Assembly (NCBI GenBank): GCA_020081605.1
Contig: JAHREC010000062.1
Span: 2,046,001 to 2,110,000 of the forward strand
DNA from: Albifimbria verrucaria
Taxonomy: Eukaryota; Ascomycota; Sordariomycetes; Hypocreales; Stachybotryaceae
DNA: 64,000 bases
Reading direction: 5' to 3'
Made by a program: the position numbers and the translations under genes. The notes below the pieces were generated by a model. It was not told the origin of the DNA, searched no databases, and saw only the letters and a program-made list of their open reading frames with translations. Below, in pieces: positions 37,368 to 48,466 of the stretch; positions within the stretch are counted from its first letter, which is position 1; each line of letters starts with the position of its first letter.

Positions 37368-38032
37368 ATGGCAGACTCCAGCGGCGAAGACGACCGCGAG
37401 GTAAGTTGTCTTTGTTTAATTTTTCAAATTTGGAATTTAACCCAAACCAAAAAGACCACTGGAATTCCAGACTCTGGAGCTAACGGCTTTTTTTTCCTTG
37501 ACAGCGACTCAAGTCAGCGCTCTGGTTCGCCGTGGGCCAGATGGTCGACGAGGAGTGCCTGAAGCGCAACCGTAACGCCACGCCACAGTTCATCGGCGCT
37601 CTTACGGAGATGGTCTGGACGCAAATAGGTAAGGACGGATCCTCCCTGAGCTCGCATTCCCTTCCGGATGGGGAGACGGCCACGCCGGCTAGACGCCCGT
37701 TGAGTCAAGCAAAGGGACTCCCAGGGACCTGTTTTTCTGCTCAAACTCACTTTTTATACTTTCTGCTGGCTGTGGACGCGTCGATTTGCGCGCTGTTGGG
37801 AGATTTCCGAAGCTAACGAGCTGGCGGTACAGAAAACGTCGCGATTGACCTGGAGAGCTTCTCCAACCACGCAGGCAGGACGACGGTCACGACTGATGAC
37901 GTGCTTCTCCTGGCGAGGAAGAACCCAGATCTGCAGCACATCATGAAGGAGTTTGTGGACCAGACCAAGATGGACAGGGAAGAAGCTGCCAAGGCAAAGG
38001 GCGGCAGCGGCAGTGCGAAGCGCAGGGCGTAA
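37368..38032 (+). CDS. mhf1: CENP-S / MHF1 histone-fold protein
   Basis: About 119 residues in three exons: 37368-37400, 37505-37628 and 37833-38032, with introns 37401-37504 and 37629-37832 joining in phase (...D-R-E/R-L-K; T-Q-I/E-N-V-A). The protein is one histone fold (L-K-S-A-L-W-F-A-V-G, then A-L-T-E-M-V, then T-T-D-D-V-L-L-L-A-R-K-N-P-D-L) with a short Lys/Ala/Gly-rich tail. Family knowledge: pairs with CENP-X/MHF2 to bind DNA, recruits the FANCM/Mph1 helicase to stalled forks and belongs to the inner kinetochore network. The length and the D-V-L-L-L-A-R-K-N signature are typical. The frame is intact. Confidence 0.93.
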
Positions 38033-38375
38033 GACAGGGTAGAGCTCTCATGTCAAAGGCCATGTCTCCTGCGTCTGGTGTTCAATGAATATGCAGATAT
38101 GATGGAGATTGTTGTTCGATTTCTGCTTGAGATTTTATGAAGATGATTATGATTCCTGGATTAAATGAGGAGGATCCCTCTATGTACATGAAGGAATGGT
38201 AAAGTGAAACAGATGAACTGTAGCTGGGAGAGCTGTGAAGCTGCAAAATCCCTAGTCGTATACTCGTGATTGTGCAATGCCCGTTGCGGCGAATGCTGTT
38301 ATCCCACCCGTCTTCGCGCCCTCGTACAAGATCTCACCAACATGATAGTCGTTACATAGCTCGTGCACCGCTTCC
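38033..38375. other. convergent 3' region
   Basis: Spacer between the 3' ends of the CENP-S gene (+) and the cysteine-rich protein gene (-). Nothing recognised. Confidence 0.45.
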
Positions 38376-38890
38376 TTACAACGTCACCACCACCACAGCC
38401 GCCGCCAGGGCAACAGGTACTGCTTTTTCTACCAGGCCGTGGATGAGCAAGCCCGGGGCAGCGCTATCCTTCTCTTCCTTTTGCCACTGCTGGCCTTGGT
38501 TTTGTTTGCGCCCCGTGCTTGGCCAGGCCGGCACGGGTCTGGTCGGGGTCGCACGAGTCCTTGGGATGTCGGAAGAAGCCGCTGGGGCAGCATTTGTAGC
38601 CGACGGGCATGCATGATTTCTGTAAGGAGCCAATGCAGCACTCGGTCTTGCCTTCGACGCAGATGACTTCGGTGTGGAACACTGTAGGACGGGGTCAGCT
38701 GGGGTTCTCTAGTGAATATCTTCATTTGAATTGAATGGCTGCTATGATGCGGTGCTTCCCAAGCCGTAGATTAACTATACATACCATCTTTTCCGCAATG
38801 TGTCTCACGCGGTCTCAAGTTCTTTGGCGCGTCGGCTGTAACAGGCGCTGTGAAGGCCAAGATGAAGACGAGGCCAAGGAAAGGCTTCAT
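38376..38890 (-). CDS. small secreted cysteine-rich protein, possibly GPI-anchored
   Basis: Exon 1 (38890-38785) encodes a signal peptide (M-K-P-F-L-G-L-V-F-I-L-A-F, cut after V-T-A) and the start of the mature chain; the 103-nt intron 38784-38682 joins to an exon with T-E-C-C-I-G-S-L, then G-Y-K-C-C-P-S-G-F-F and D-S-C-D-P. There are about eight cysteines in a compact region with two Cys-Cys pairs. In the frame as given the protein stops at 38464 after a Lys/Arg-rich run. A different frame over the same DNA continues to 38376 and ends with a hydrophobic A-V-P-V-A-L-A-A-A-V-V-V-V tail, which looks like a GPI-attachment signal; one or two lost bases would join it. No characterised family is recognised. 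A cell-wall protein or effector-like role would be inference only. Confidence 0.65.
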
Positions 38891-40212
38891 GATGGTTGTG
38901 GGTTTCGGGAGTAGAATGGGCGGTTTAGATTGGAACGAGACGCTTTAAGAGGGAGATGAGAATAACTTCAAAGCCTTTCAATTCTGTGCCTCTATTACGA
39001 GTCGCCGCTCCGTGATAAAAGCTCGAATGGTTCTTCAATCTGACTTCCAAATACTTCGGTGTAAAATGTCCCGGAAGATCAAAGCTTGAGTCAAGGAAGT
39101 GCGAGCATATAATTTCCCCGACAAGTGAGCTCTACTTCGTGATCCGAGAACGAATGGTGCTAGACATTTTTCACAGATGCCGGCACCGGGCTTATATCCT
39201 CATCTTCCAATCCTCAACAAAGACCCTCCCCGTCGCCTCTGCTTATGGGATATGCCACGGCCAGCCCGTCTAGTAGCGCCCAGCATGTGGATTGCGTTCC
39301 ATAACTCGTCTTGGCTCTCCCCATGTGTGAAGAGAAAGCGGTGGGTTCGTGCTGGGCCACGGCTGTGGTGGAGATACAGTTTTCCTTGCATCTGCTCTCC
39401 TCTGGCCCAGCCAGATCTGTGCTGCCTGTACCTGCTTCCGCGCAAACCGTTAGCGCCGGCGCAGTCGCACGCAAAGGGAGACGGATTGCCAAGCCTCGCG
39501 GACCATGGTCCAGACGTTCCGGACGTGTCGCGGCCCGGGGCGGGTGTGGATGGCTCAGGAATGTTGGAGTGTGGATGCGTCTATTCAATGGGCGGATCTT
39601 CTTGGCAACGGACACAAAACTTCAGCTTCTATTCTTCGTCTACTTGTCTATGGAAGTGGCCGCTTAGCCTCCAACTCAAGAGCCAACCTGTTTCCCTTTG
39701 GTATCTACCAGCGGCGCAAGCCTGCAGGGCGTCCAAAGGGGCGTCTGTCGTACCTAGATTCAGGGTTTGGGCTAAGGGCTGTGACTATTGCACGCCTCTT
39801 GCCACTGGTACCACGGGAGGACGCGGACATCCAAGGGAGCGTCCATGGCTTGTTGTGTAAAGAGATTGGAAAACGGGACAGAGGTGCCCACTTGTTGGAG
39901 CGCCGGACACCAGTGTTTGCAGCGTCGGGATATAAGTGAGCCGGCATCACTCATCACCACCATCCCGGATAGCCGTTGCCGACATGGCGTGTAGCGACCA
40001 GTCTACCAGCATATGTGTATGCCCTTTTGAAATCCACCTGCCGATCTCCCGTTGTCGTCGTCGGTGCTTTCTCTTCGCTGAGCATCGCGGGCCATCGTAC
40101 GGTTCCGGATAGCCGTAGTTTATGTCTGTTGCCGCACGCAAGGTGGTGGAACATGCAGAGCTAGAGACCACGCTCGCCAAGAAAATAGCACCGGAAGCTT
40201 GAACTTTGCAAA
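38891..40212. other. 1.3-kb interval without a supported gene
   Basis: Promoter of the cysteine-rich protein gene on the left and 3' flank of the dehydratase gene on the right. Long frames occur on both strands (one of 227 codons at 39177-39860) but show no domain and have implausible composition. Confidence 0.4.
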
Positions 40213-41334
40213 TTATAATTTAATGCTTGATTGGGAAGCGTACGTCTCACGGTACGATTCGAGTATGGCCAAGGTGACGGTGGATCCGCCGCATACCTCG
40301 AGCACAACGTTCTTCTCTCGCCATTCATCATCTGACAGGCCTTCTCCCAGAAGTTGTCTCAGGTCACCGCGGTAGGCTGGGGCGAGCGCTGCACCGCACG
40401 AGTGCTCCACGAGGAGGCGCGCATCGTCGGCGAAGCGCACGCAGCTCATCACCGCGTCGGCGTCGGTAACGACAATGCTCTTCATGTTGCCTCCTTCGCC
40501 ACCGTTCTTGACGTACCACTTCCAGGTCTGCTCCGCCACGCGGGTTGCGCCCAGGGTGGTTGCGATGGATGTGATGGCCGGCAGCGTGACATGCTCACCG
40601 GCACGCACACTTGCGTTGAGCGAGTCGGCGCCGATGGTCTCGACGGCGAGCACGACGGGCTTGCGTCCAGAGGGCCAGGAGGCGGCCTCGATGCCCTGCA
40701 TGATGCCGTTGACCATGCCTCCACCGCCGACGCTGCAGACAATTGCGTCGATGGGCACGTCCATCTGCTCGCGGAGCTCAGAGACGATGGTGGAGGCGCC
40801 GTCCCAGACGTGCTGGTGGTCGAATGGTGGGACGTAGACTCCGGTAGGATCGTTGGCAAGTAGCTCCTCACGTAGATAGCGATCAGCAGCGGCCCAGTTC
40901 TCCCCAACCTGCTCTACTTCGGCACCGAGATCGAGGAGCTTCTGTTTCATCATGTCAGACGTAGTGGTGGGGACGACAATGGTCGCAGGCTGGCGCAAGG
41001 AAATGGCCGAGGTTGCGCAGGCGAGTCCAGCATTGCCTCCAGAGGCGCAGTAGAAGCGAACATTCTGAGATCCAGTGGCCTCGGCGGCTGCCCGGGTCAT
41101 GTAATTTCCAATGCCGCGAGACTTGAACGAGCCGCTGGGCTGCAGACAGTCCAGCTTGAGGTAGATGTTGCTGATCGAGGATATTAGCGGGAACGTTCAG
41201 AACAATGTCTCGAGATATGGGGCCTAAGTTGTATGAGAAACGTCTTACCAGCCGACAACCTTGGACAGCTGAGGACTAAGGACACATGGCGTCTTGATCC
41301 AAGGAAGCTTGGCGTCGGCACCGAGCGAGCCCAT
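40213..41334 (-). CDS. L-serine/threonine dehydratase, PLP fold type II
   Basis: Deaminates L-serine (and probably L-threonine) to pyruvate (2-oxobutyrate) and ammonia. About 347 residues in two exons (41334-41249 and 41170-40213) with a 78-nt intron 41248-41171. The PLP lysine is in S-G-S-F-K-S-R-G, the substrate loop is S-G-G-N-A-G, and the phosphate-binding glycine loop is V-G-G-G-G-M-V-N-G. Length and motifs match the Cha1/SDH group rather than the longer biosynthetic Ilv1 with ACT domains, so the role is catabolic. The start at 41334 (M-G-S-L-G-A-D...) gives the usual L-P-W-I-x-T-P-C N-terminus. Two adjacent exons are frameshift-free despite high GC, in contrast to its neighbours. Confidence 0.9.
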
Positions 41335-42574
41335 CGTGAGAGAAGAGTGAGATGAGAAGGGGAGGAGAGGAGTAGAAAGATTGTCTGATGGCGAGTCTCA
41401 AACAAGCTGTAGACTAACCAACAGTGATGTTCGAAGCGTGTAGTTGATTCCGGCAAGATGACCAAGTCCTAGCCTCCAGTATGTGATTCATATACAGACG
41501 ATAGTCGGATCTACAGGATTCGGTCCCACATACTAGTTCCGCGACAACCGTCCAATAAGCGCCAGTCAAGACCCCTCCTGACCGGAGCGGTTTCGGTCGT
41601 CGAAATCCAGGGTCCTCTGATCTCTGTTGTTGCGTTTGCTGACCATTCAGATATAGGATAGACAAAAGGACACTGCATATGGCTCCCTGCAATTCTGACA
41701 ATTGTCTTGGCTTTGCCACGCCTCTTCCTCTGGGTGGGACCCGGACACTGGTCTAGAACAGACGCTCAGTTGCGTAACACTATCCCGTCGGCTTATAGTC
41801 TGCATGGGTGTGTAAATCGGTTGCGACGTGATGGGATGAATGGATCAGATAAAGAATGTTGGTTTACTTGGTTAAGGTGGTAACTCACCGTGCAAGCGAC
41901 TTGGTTGCACACTATGCCACCAGGAAACCACTTACATCACAAATGGCAGCTCTTGGGCCTCACACCTCCACCACCTGCCTGCCTCTCTCACATCCAGCTC
42001 AGCAGCACATCACTGTGCGCAGCTTCTGCTACAATCAGTTATATGATTTCTTCGTATTTTCACATAATTTTGGATGCATCTTATCATTCCCTTGCTACGA
42101 AAAGAAAGAGCAGGCCTTCACGCCAAGAACACCTACCATGCTTCATCTTGAGCATTCCTAACAACCAACCTACTTCTCATAACTGCCATTCATCTTATTT
42201 GGGACACACGCTTATCACATATACATTGCTCTGTAAAGCAATTACATTTAGGCCGGTATGAGCCGATTATCATCGATTGAGCCATCGACATTCTAGACCG
42301 TCTTCTCCACGGTCGATGTTTCATGCTTATACACACTGCCTCACGCATCTCGACCATCTTTTTCATTGCCATACATCAGCATCCCTCTCTCACATCGCTC
42401 TAACAAAGCAGCTTGGTGTCTCTATAATCATCATCAAACAAACCCAAGACCTCAAGCACTGACGTTCGAGCCTCAGTATATAAAGGCTGCTCATCGAACC
42501 CCTTCCAGACATGAGCATATTTAACCTTCCCTCTCAAAAGCCATACTCATACCGAATATATCAAGCTACCAACC
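41335..42574. other. divergent intergenic region
   Basis: Between the dehydratase gene (-) and the F-box-like gene (+). The right half is CT/CA-rich leader-like sequence; a 101-codon minus frame at 41719-41414 matches nothing I know. Confidence 0.45.
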
Positions 42575-44394
42575 ATGCCGTCCGCAGTGGTTTCTCGACC
42601 GCTCAAAGACGTACTCAGAATGATGCATGCCGAGTCCCAATCCAGACGCTCTTCATCTAGATCGAGGCATCGGTCATGTTCTCGGCAGTGCCAGATGAAT
42701 CTCCGATCATCCACCCCAAGTCTGAAAAGAAAAACCATACAATGCCAAGACTCATCCGAGGAAGAAAGAGGTAAAAGAAAGTTACGAAAGAAGGAAGATA
42801 TCGGTTACGCGGCCGATAAAGATCTGGAAAAGCCAACCACCAATGACTTCGGTAGAGGGCCCGGACGATTGAATCGAGAGCAATACTGTTTTGCAGTTGT
42901 TCCTCATACACCAGCTCTGAAATTGCCAGACAATCTTCGCGCCGAGATGCCATCCGTGCCTAATCCAGAAGATGACAGACGGGAGCCAAGACCGGTAGTT
43001 ACAGCGCCTCCGAACAAAAAGTCCCCAGAGAAGAAGATATCGACGCCGCGCACAGTCCGAATGCCAGTACGTCCTCGCCGGGCAGCAAAAAGGCCAGTCC
43101 TACGGAAGAGAAGAATCCGAACTAGTGGTTAGAAGCCCCCATTCGTAAGATCGAGCCAACTCTCACCGGCATGCCTCCCGAAATCAGACAGGCCATATAT
43201 CGCAATCTACTTTTCACCAAGAAACCGATTCTTGTCTACGGAAAGTGGACAAAGATATTTGCCCGCCATAAGCCTGCACTCAGCATCACCATTCTCATGG
43301 TGTGCCGTCTATTCTACGATGAGGCGCTGCCTATTCTTTACGGCGAGAATACATTCCTGTATCGACTCAGAGACCCTCCGGCTCTCTACGCCGAGCTGTA
43401 CGATGTGAATCAGCTCCCCTTAATGACACAGAGATTGGCGTGATTCCAGAGGAAGAGGGACTTGATTTTAGCGACGAGGACGACGAAGAGGTCAATGAGC
43501 ATGAGAACGGCAATAGTAGCAACGGTAACAGCAACGACGGCAGTGACAGCAATGATGACAGTGACAATGACGATGACGCAGAGTTTGAAGAACCAGAAAG
43601 CGACGAAGACAATGACGATGATGACGATTCGGAGTACGAGGAGGTGGCCAGGCGAGCCAGAAACCGCCGCACGCGAAAGCCGCCGAAGCCCGACATCGAC
43701 ATTGACAAGTTCAAGTTCCTGATACGCAACATCACTGTCGAGGCTGAGAGCAACCGCTGCTCTCAGAAATTCAAAAGCATCATGGCTCAAGCTCTTCAAG
43801 TCTTTGCCTTTAAACCTTCTGCCACCGCCCAGGTTCGCCGTAACCCGCGTGGCCGCCCCCAAGAAGGCTCCGGACTTGCCCTCCAACGTCTACAACCTCA
43901 CCGTCCGCGTCGCGCCAACTTACACCAACGGCCGCTGGACATTTCTGGATTTCTTCGACTCCAAGTCGCCCGTTCTGCAGGCCGCTCTCGCTGCACAGCC
44001 GCACTTCCTCCGCGTTGAGCTCGCCCGACGTCGAACCTTTGCCACCACAGCCAAGGACGGAGACTCGTACGGCACGCGCCTGGTGGGTGATATGCGGCCC
44101 TACCGGGCAACACGACGTGCCCAAGCTTGCGTGCCCGACGACTGGGGCGCAGACAGGGCAATGTTAGTAGAACGGCGGAAGCGCACGCGTCGATGTGAGC
44201 TAGGTGTGCTGGAGCTGCACGAGAGAGTTTTGATGGGTTGCAGACGACGCTGGCTGGTATCAAACGACAACACGACGGAGGGGAAGCACAGGAGAGTCCG
44301 GGAGGGTTCTGGAGCGGCGCTGACTGGGATGAGTCTGCCAATACGGACGATGCTGTTTGAGGTGAAGGGGTTTATTTGCAATTGCTTGAGTTGA
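42575..44394 (+). CDS. F-box-like (2EXR/DUF7730-type) fungal protein with acidic linker
   Basis: Span of about 600 codons crossing several frames. The N-terminus is basic and Ser/Arg-rich (R-S-S-S-R-S-R-H-R-S), then comes an F-box-like unit with M-P-P-E-I-R-Q-A-I-Y-R-N-L-L and the V-C-R-L-F-Y-D-E-A-L-P-I-L-Y-G-E-N-T-F motif common in fungal F-box-like/2EXR proteins. An Asp/Glu/Ser/Asn-rich low-complexity tract (about 43450-43640) leads into a folded-looking C-terminal domain (R-W-T-F-L-D-F-F-D). Frame changes lie near 43128 (before the F-box unit), near 43422 (CCCC run, restoring N-D-T-E-I-G-V-I-P-E-E-E) and near 43800. Likely a substrate adaptor or an orphan regulator; no partner is predictable. 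Whether the basic N-terminus belongs to the same protein is probable but not proven. Confidence 0.65.
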
Positions 44395-44697
44395 GGGCGT
44401 CTGCAACGACACTCGCTGTCACCACTACACGTAGGTGACAGCTGACGACATTTGCTGGAGCATGCCATTTATGGCAATTAAAGTCGAAGGAGGAGCAGGG
44501 AGAACCTATCATCAGAAATACTAAGTCATCTGTGAGCACAGCAAGATAGCATTAAGAAATCCTATTGCAATGCTAAGAAACGAACCTTTTCATCCATCTA
44601 TTCCGCAAGGAGGTATATGATGTTCCGGTACCACGCTTAAACACAACACATGTCCATTCCTTTCCCCAGTCCCTGACATTTCATCATACCGCGAGGC
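44395..44697. other. convergent 3' region
   Basis: Spacer between the 3' ends of the F-box-like gene (+) and the Pol delta subunit gene (-). Nothing recognised. Confidence 0.5.
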
Positions 44698-46386
44698 CTA
44701 AGCCGTGGCTAACTTGACTATCGAGACCTCCAGCGTCTCTGAATCCACCAGCACAATCTCTTTGTTTTGTGAAAACGAAGGTACAGTAATCAGGCGAACC
44801 GTTTGGCCATCCGGCCCATGAATAACCTTTGTCGAGAATCGGGGCTGGCATCCTGCAAAGTATAGATGAGGGCAGCTTTGCATGACGAACGGGTCATCTT
44901 CTTGGAATGGGTAGCTCCTAGCATCAGCGTTAGCAGGTGTGTACAAATTCGAAAAGGGGTCACCTACATAATGTGTCAGGGGCTGTTGGAGCACAGCACC
45001 TCCATCTGCACATGGCTTCCATCATGCCAAGTCGGTCATCGGTGCCGACATACTTGAATACATCATCCACGTTCTGCCCGCCCGTTCCCAAGACCCTCCA
45101 GCCGTCGATTTCACCTTCCCAAGGGTTTGTAACAGAATCAAACCACCCGGGCTGTGACGAGGCGGGATCCTTAAAATACGCCCTCGCAGTCGGAAACATG
45201 GCCCCGTGAATAGGTTGTTGGGGATAACTGGCGTTGGCGGGATCCTCGGAGCTTGGGAGTAACGTGACGGGGATGGAAGGAGAAGTTCCGATAGGAATGC
45301 GTCAAACAGTTGAGACGGCGCTGCGTTGTATGAGCTCGCGTCGTATCCATACTTCTTACTGGCCTTCTTCTCTAGCGTGTCCTCATGAGCGGCAGGCTTT
45401 AGGTCGGTCGTAGAAATAGAGTTTCCTGCGATGACAAGTCTGCTGATGTGTGAAATCTGACTTTGATCTGCCGGTGTCAAGGCTTCGCCCAGAAGATACT
45501 CGAGTAGAAGCTCAAGTTCAAGCGCATGAGATGCGTCAGTGCCGGAGAAGGACAAGCCTGACACAATAGCAATCTTGCCACCGGTCTTTGGTGTGTCATC
45601 GCCCATGTCCTCGTCTTCGGCCTTGACCTTCTTTCCTTCTGACTTGACAGGCTTTGATAGGGCCCAGCGCTCGGGTTGAGGAGGCAGGTCGGGAAACTTG
45701 ACGTTGATAACCTCAAATTCACCATTCGTGTTCTCCGTACCCATGACGGCGATGATACAGCCCGTCACCAAAGGCAGGGTCTTGAGCAGGTCGCCAACGA
45801 GCCGGATGCGGCCAGAGTCGTCCTCGAGCGTCACACTATCTGAATCATCTTCGGAGTAGTATTTCTGTATAGATATGGGTGCAGACAGCCAACGCTATGA
45901 TTCTCAGTTAGTCGGCTGGTGCCATGGCTTTCCCATGCTGGGAAGTTCAGGTTTACACATACATCTTTCGACACATCCTCGAGAATATTTGGCTTCATAG
46001 ACATGTCCATGTAGACGGTGCCGGCCATCCAGCAAAGCTCTCCCTGCCGCACATCGAGAACTCGGTCGACTCGCTTCGCCTTCTCACCCGCTATCACGGT
46101 GTCTTTCCATTCGACGGCAGCGATTTCTTCCACGGCCGGCTTAATCTTGGTCAATCGCAGGAAGTACATGTCGCTGAACTGTTGCTTGTAGGAGCGCTCC
46201 TTGTCCAGATCGAATGTGCGAAGAGGCTTGTAAGACGAGGCGGTTCGAGACGGCACTGAATGGGCCGAGTCGCTGTGCGAGCCAGGGAGGTTAGTGGGTG
46301 GTGCAATTGAGAATCTGGGCATGCTGCGATGACAACTTACGAAGGCTTCTGGAGAAGACTCCCGATGCATCTTCGAGTTTTACCAT
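44698..46386 (-). CDS. POL31: DNA polymerase delta small (B) subunit
   Basis: About 500 residues. Non-catalytic subunit that links the polymerase delta catalytic chain to its other subunits. It shows the N-terminal Y-x-x-Q-F-S-D-M-Y-F-L-R-L segment, the OB-fold part (L-E-D-D-S-G-R-I-R-L-V-G-D), the inactive calcineurin-like phosphoesterase part (I-A-I-V-S-G-L-S; R-L-V-I-A-G-N-S) and the family signature A-P-T-A-P-D-T-L followed by Y-P-F-Q-E-D-D-P-F. Introns: 46273-46340, 45895-45962 and 44918-44967. Missing bases are inferred at the first and third donor sites (restoring CG|GTAAGT and TGG across the splice) and in the CC run near 45272. The ATG at 46386 starts exon 1; a later ATG at 46325 lies inside the first intron if that splice is right. 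It is divergent from the ABC ATPase gene. Confidence 0.92.
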
Positions 46387-47175
46387 GTTGGTGGTGTTGC
46401 TGGCTGCTCAAGCTCTGCAATGGACGTTGGAAAGACAGGGCAAAGCTCGAAGAGGACGCGAAAGTAAATGTTCAAGCCATGCAAACGCGTAGCGCGAGCG
46501 TTTGGCGTAGAGTGGGCAGCTGTGCTAATCAGGCAAGCCAACCCGTTGCCTGGGTACCTCGTAGTGGCTGTTAATGGCCTGCACAGACGAAAGGCACCAC
46601 TCGGGTGGAGGTACAGGGACAGGGTCAGGTACTTCAGAGGTAGGTGGCTTCTCTAACCCTACAGAAGTATCTGACCTTATGAAATACCTAGGCACCTCCC
46701 TACCCACCTAGAGATACAGCTTACAGGAGGGCACTGCAGGAGCAGCTTCAGGGTGCTAGCGCTACTGGCTACCCCCACCAATCTCCCTCCCAGCACAGGC
46801 GCGGGGTAATTCACCGCCCTCCCACCTTAGCTTACTGAGCTTGATGCTACTAACGAAGGCTGTTCCCTTTCATCAGAGGCGCAGCCTGGTGACGATGCTG
46901 GGACCGTCCTTAGAAATTCAATGCCTCATTAAGGGCTAGCACGGTTTCGAGGCGAGGGTAAACCTGAGTTCAGTCCAGATCACGATTTTTTATCACAATA
47001 TAAGCATCTCTCATCTTCCAAGTATTCTTCAACTTCTTTTGTTTCCTTCAAGTCACTGACGTAATCACCTGGTATCGTCTAGTGCCACCAAGCCTTTCTC
47101 TCTCACATTTGCGTTGAGAATTAACTCACAAACATACATACTGTAACCACTTCGCACCTTTCGACATCAGCCATC
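46387..47175. other. divergent promoter region with GGTACCT-type motifs
   Basis: Between the Pol delta subunit gene (-) and the CAF16-like gene (+). From 46550 to 46720 it carries several ggtacctc, caggtactt, aggtaggtgg and tacctaggcacc elements. No gene is supported. Confidence 0.5.
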
Positions 47176-48037
47176 ATGAGAGCCCTCCTAAGCCTCCCCG
47201 TGTCCTGGTGAACAACCTCACCTACACGTTTCCCGATTACTCGACCGGTGTGTCAAACATCAGTCTTGATCTGCCACCGCGCTCGAGAACTCTTCTCATC
47301 GGTGCCAACGGTGCTGGCAAGACCACGCTGCTTCGTCTCCTTGCTGGCAAGCGCCTTGCCCCCAGTGAGACCATCTCAATTTGCGGCGTTGACCCTTTCA
47401 AGGAGGGCCTCGAGGGCGTCACTTACCTCGGTCTGGAATGGGTCTTGAACCCCATTGTCCGAAATGATATCCCTGTCACCGACCTGCTGCGTTCCGTGGG
47501 CGGCGATGCCTACCCCGATCGCCGCGATGAGCTGGTCGCCATGCTTGACATTGATATGACTTGGCGTATGCACGCTGTCTCGGACGGCGAGCGTCGCAGA
47601 GTTCAGTTGGCCATGGGCCTGCTCCGTCCTTGGACTGTGCTCCTTCTCGACGAAATCACTGTCGACCTTGACGTATGGAGCCGTGCCGGCTTCCTCGACT
47701 GGCTCAAGCATGAGACGGAGATCCGCGAATGCACCATCGTTTACGCTACTCATATCCTTGATAACCTCGCAGGTTGGCCAACCCACCTTGTCCATATGCA
47801 CCTGGGTACTATCAAGGAGTGGGACACTGCCGACAAGATGCTGGCAAAGGTGGACGCAACCGTTGGGCCATCGGGCAACAGTCGACTTGGTGAGCTGGTG
47901 CTAGGTTGGCTGAAAGAGGACCTCAAGGAGAGAGGCCCCGGAGTCAAACCAAGAGGGGCCCTGAAGGCAAGACCTATGGGTTTGGAGGCATCAAGGTTGG
48001 AGGGTACGGCGATGAATCGAAGCAAAGGGAAAACTAG
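47176..48037 (+). CDS. CAF16: CAF16-like soluble ABC ATPase
   Basis: Single nucleotide-binding domain of about 287 residues without membrane helices. Walker A is G-A-N-G-A-G-K-T-T, the signature is V-S-D-G-E-R-R-R-V-Q instead of LSGGQ, Walker B is V-L-L-L-D-E-I-T and the switch His is in Y-A-T-H. These features and the length match CAF16 (CCR4-associated factor, 289 residues in yeast), proposed to link CCR4-NOT with Mediator. The ATG at 47176 joins the conserved V-L-V-N-N-L-T-Y-T-F-P-D-Y if one G is missing just after it. Near the end a missing C in the CCCC run 47936-47939 restores the conserved Y-G-F-G-G-I-K-V-G-G-Y-G tail, ending at the TAG at 48035. As given, the frame runs on to 48359 with unrelated sequence. 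Confidence 0.88.
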
Positions 48038-48466
48038 GGCAGTGCCCCTGTTTGAGGATGATGGACGGGAAGAGGCGAATCAACACGCCCTGCCCAGCAG
48101 GAGATTTCTGTTCTCCGTTTGGACAAAGGGGTGGAGTTCGGCCGAGTTGGCACTCAACTGCATTTTAAGATTCGGCGCATTCTGTTTCGGACGGCTCAGG
48201 GGCATTAGAGGTAAAGCACATCTTTCAACGGTGCCAGGCGTTTTCTTTCTTCATCTTTTCCCCATTGCAATGCAGACGTCAACCCTGCTTATTGATTCCT
48301 TAGGCGATGTATGCCCCTACTGGAAATCGGTTGCAAACAAAGGGGTAGGATATAACTAGTGATATTGTTTTTCCTTCTAGATACCCCATATTTCAACCAG
48401 AGGGCTAGAAAGGTGAGCGGGCTTCGACTCGGCTCAAGCTGCATGCGTAAATATGATATTATTTCA
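48038..48466. other. convergent 3' region
   Basis: Spacer between the 3' ends of the CAF16-like gene (+) and the CENP-I gene (-). The uncorrected reading frame of the former runs into it, but the composition is not coding. Confidence 0.5.

Noticed and set aside
39177..39860. 227-codon plus-strand frame
   Set aside because: Composition is unlike the real genes, overlapping frames on both strands are similarly long, and no motif is present.
48038..48359. C-terminal extension of the CAF16-like protein
   Set aside because: The extension arises from the frameshift at 47936-47939; the other frame gives the family's conserved ending at 48037.
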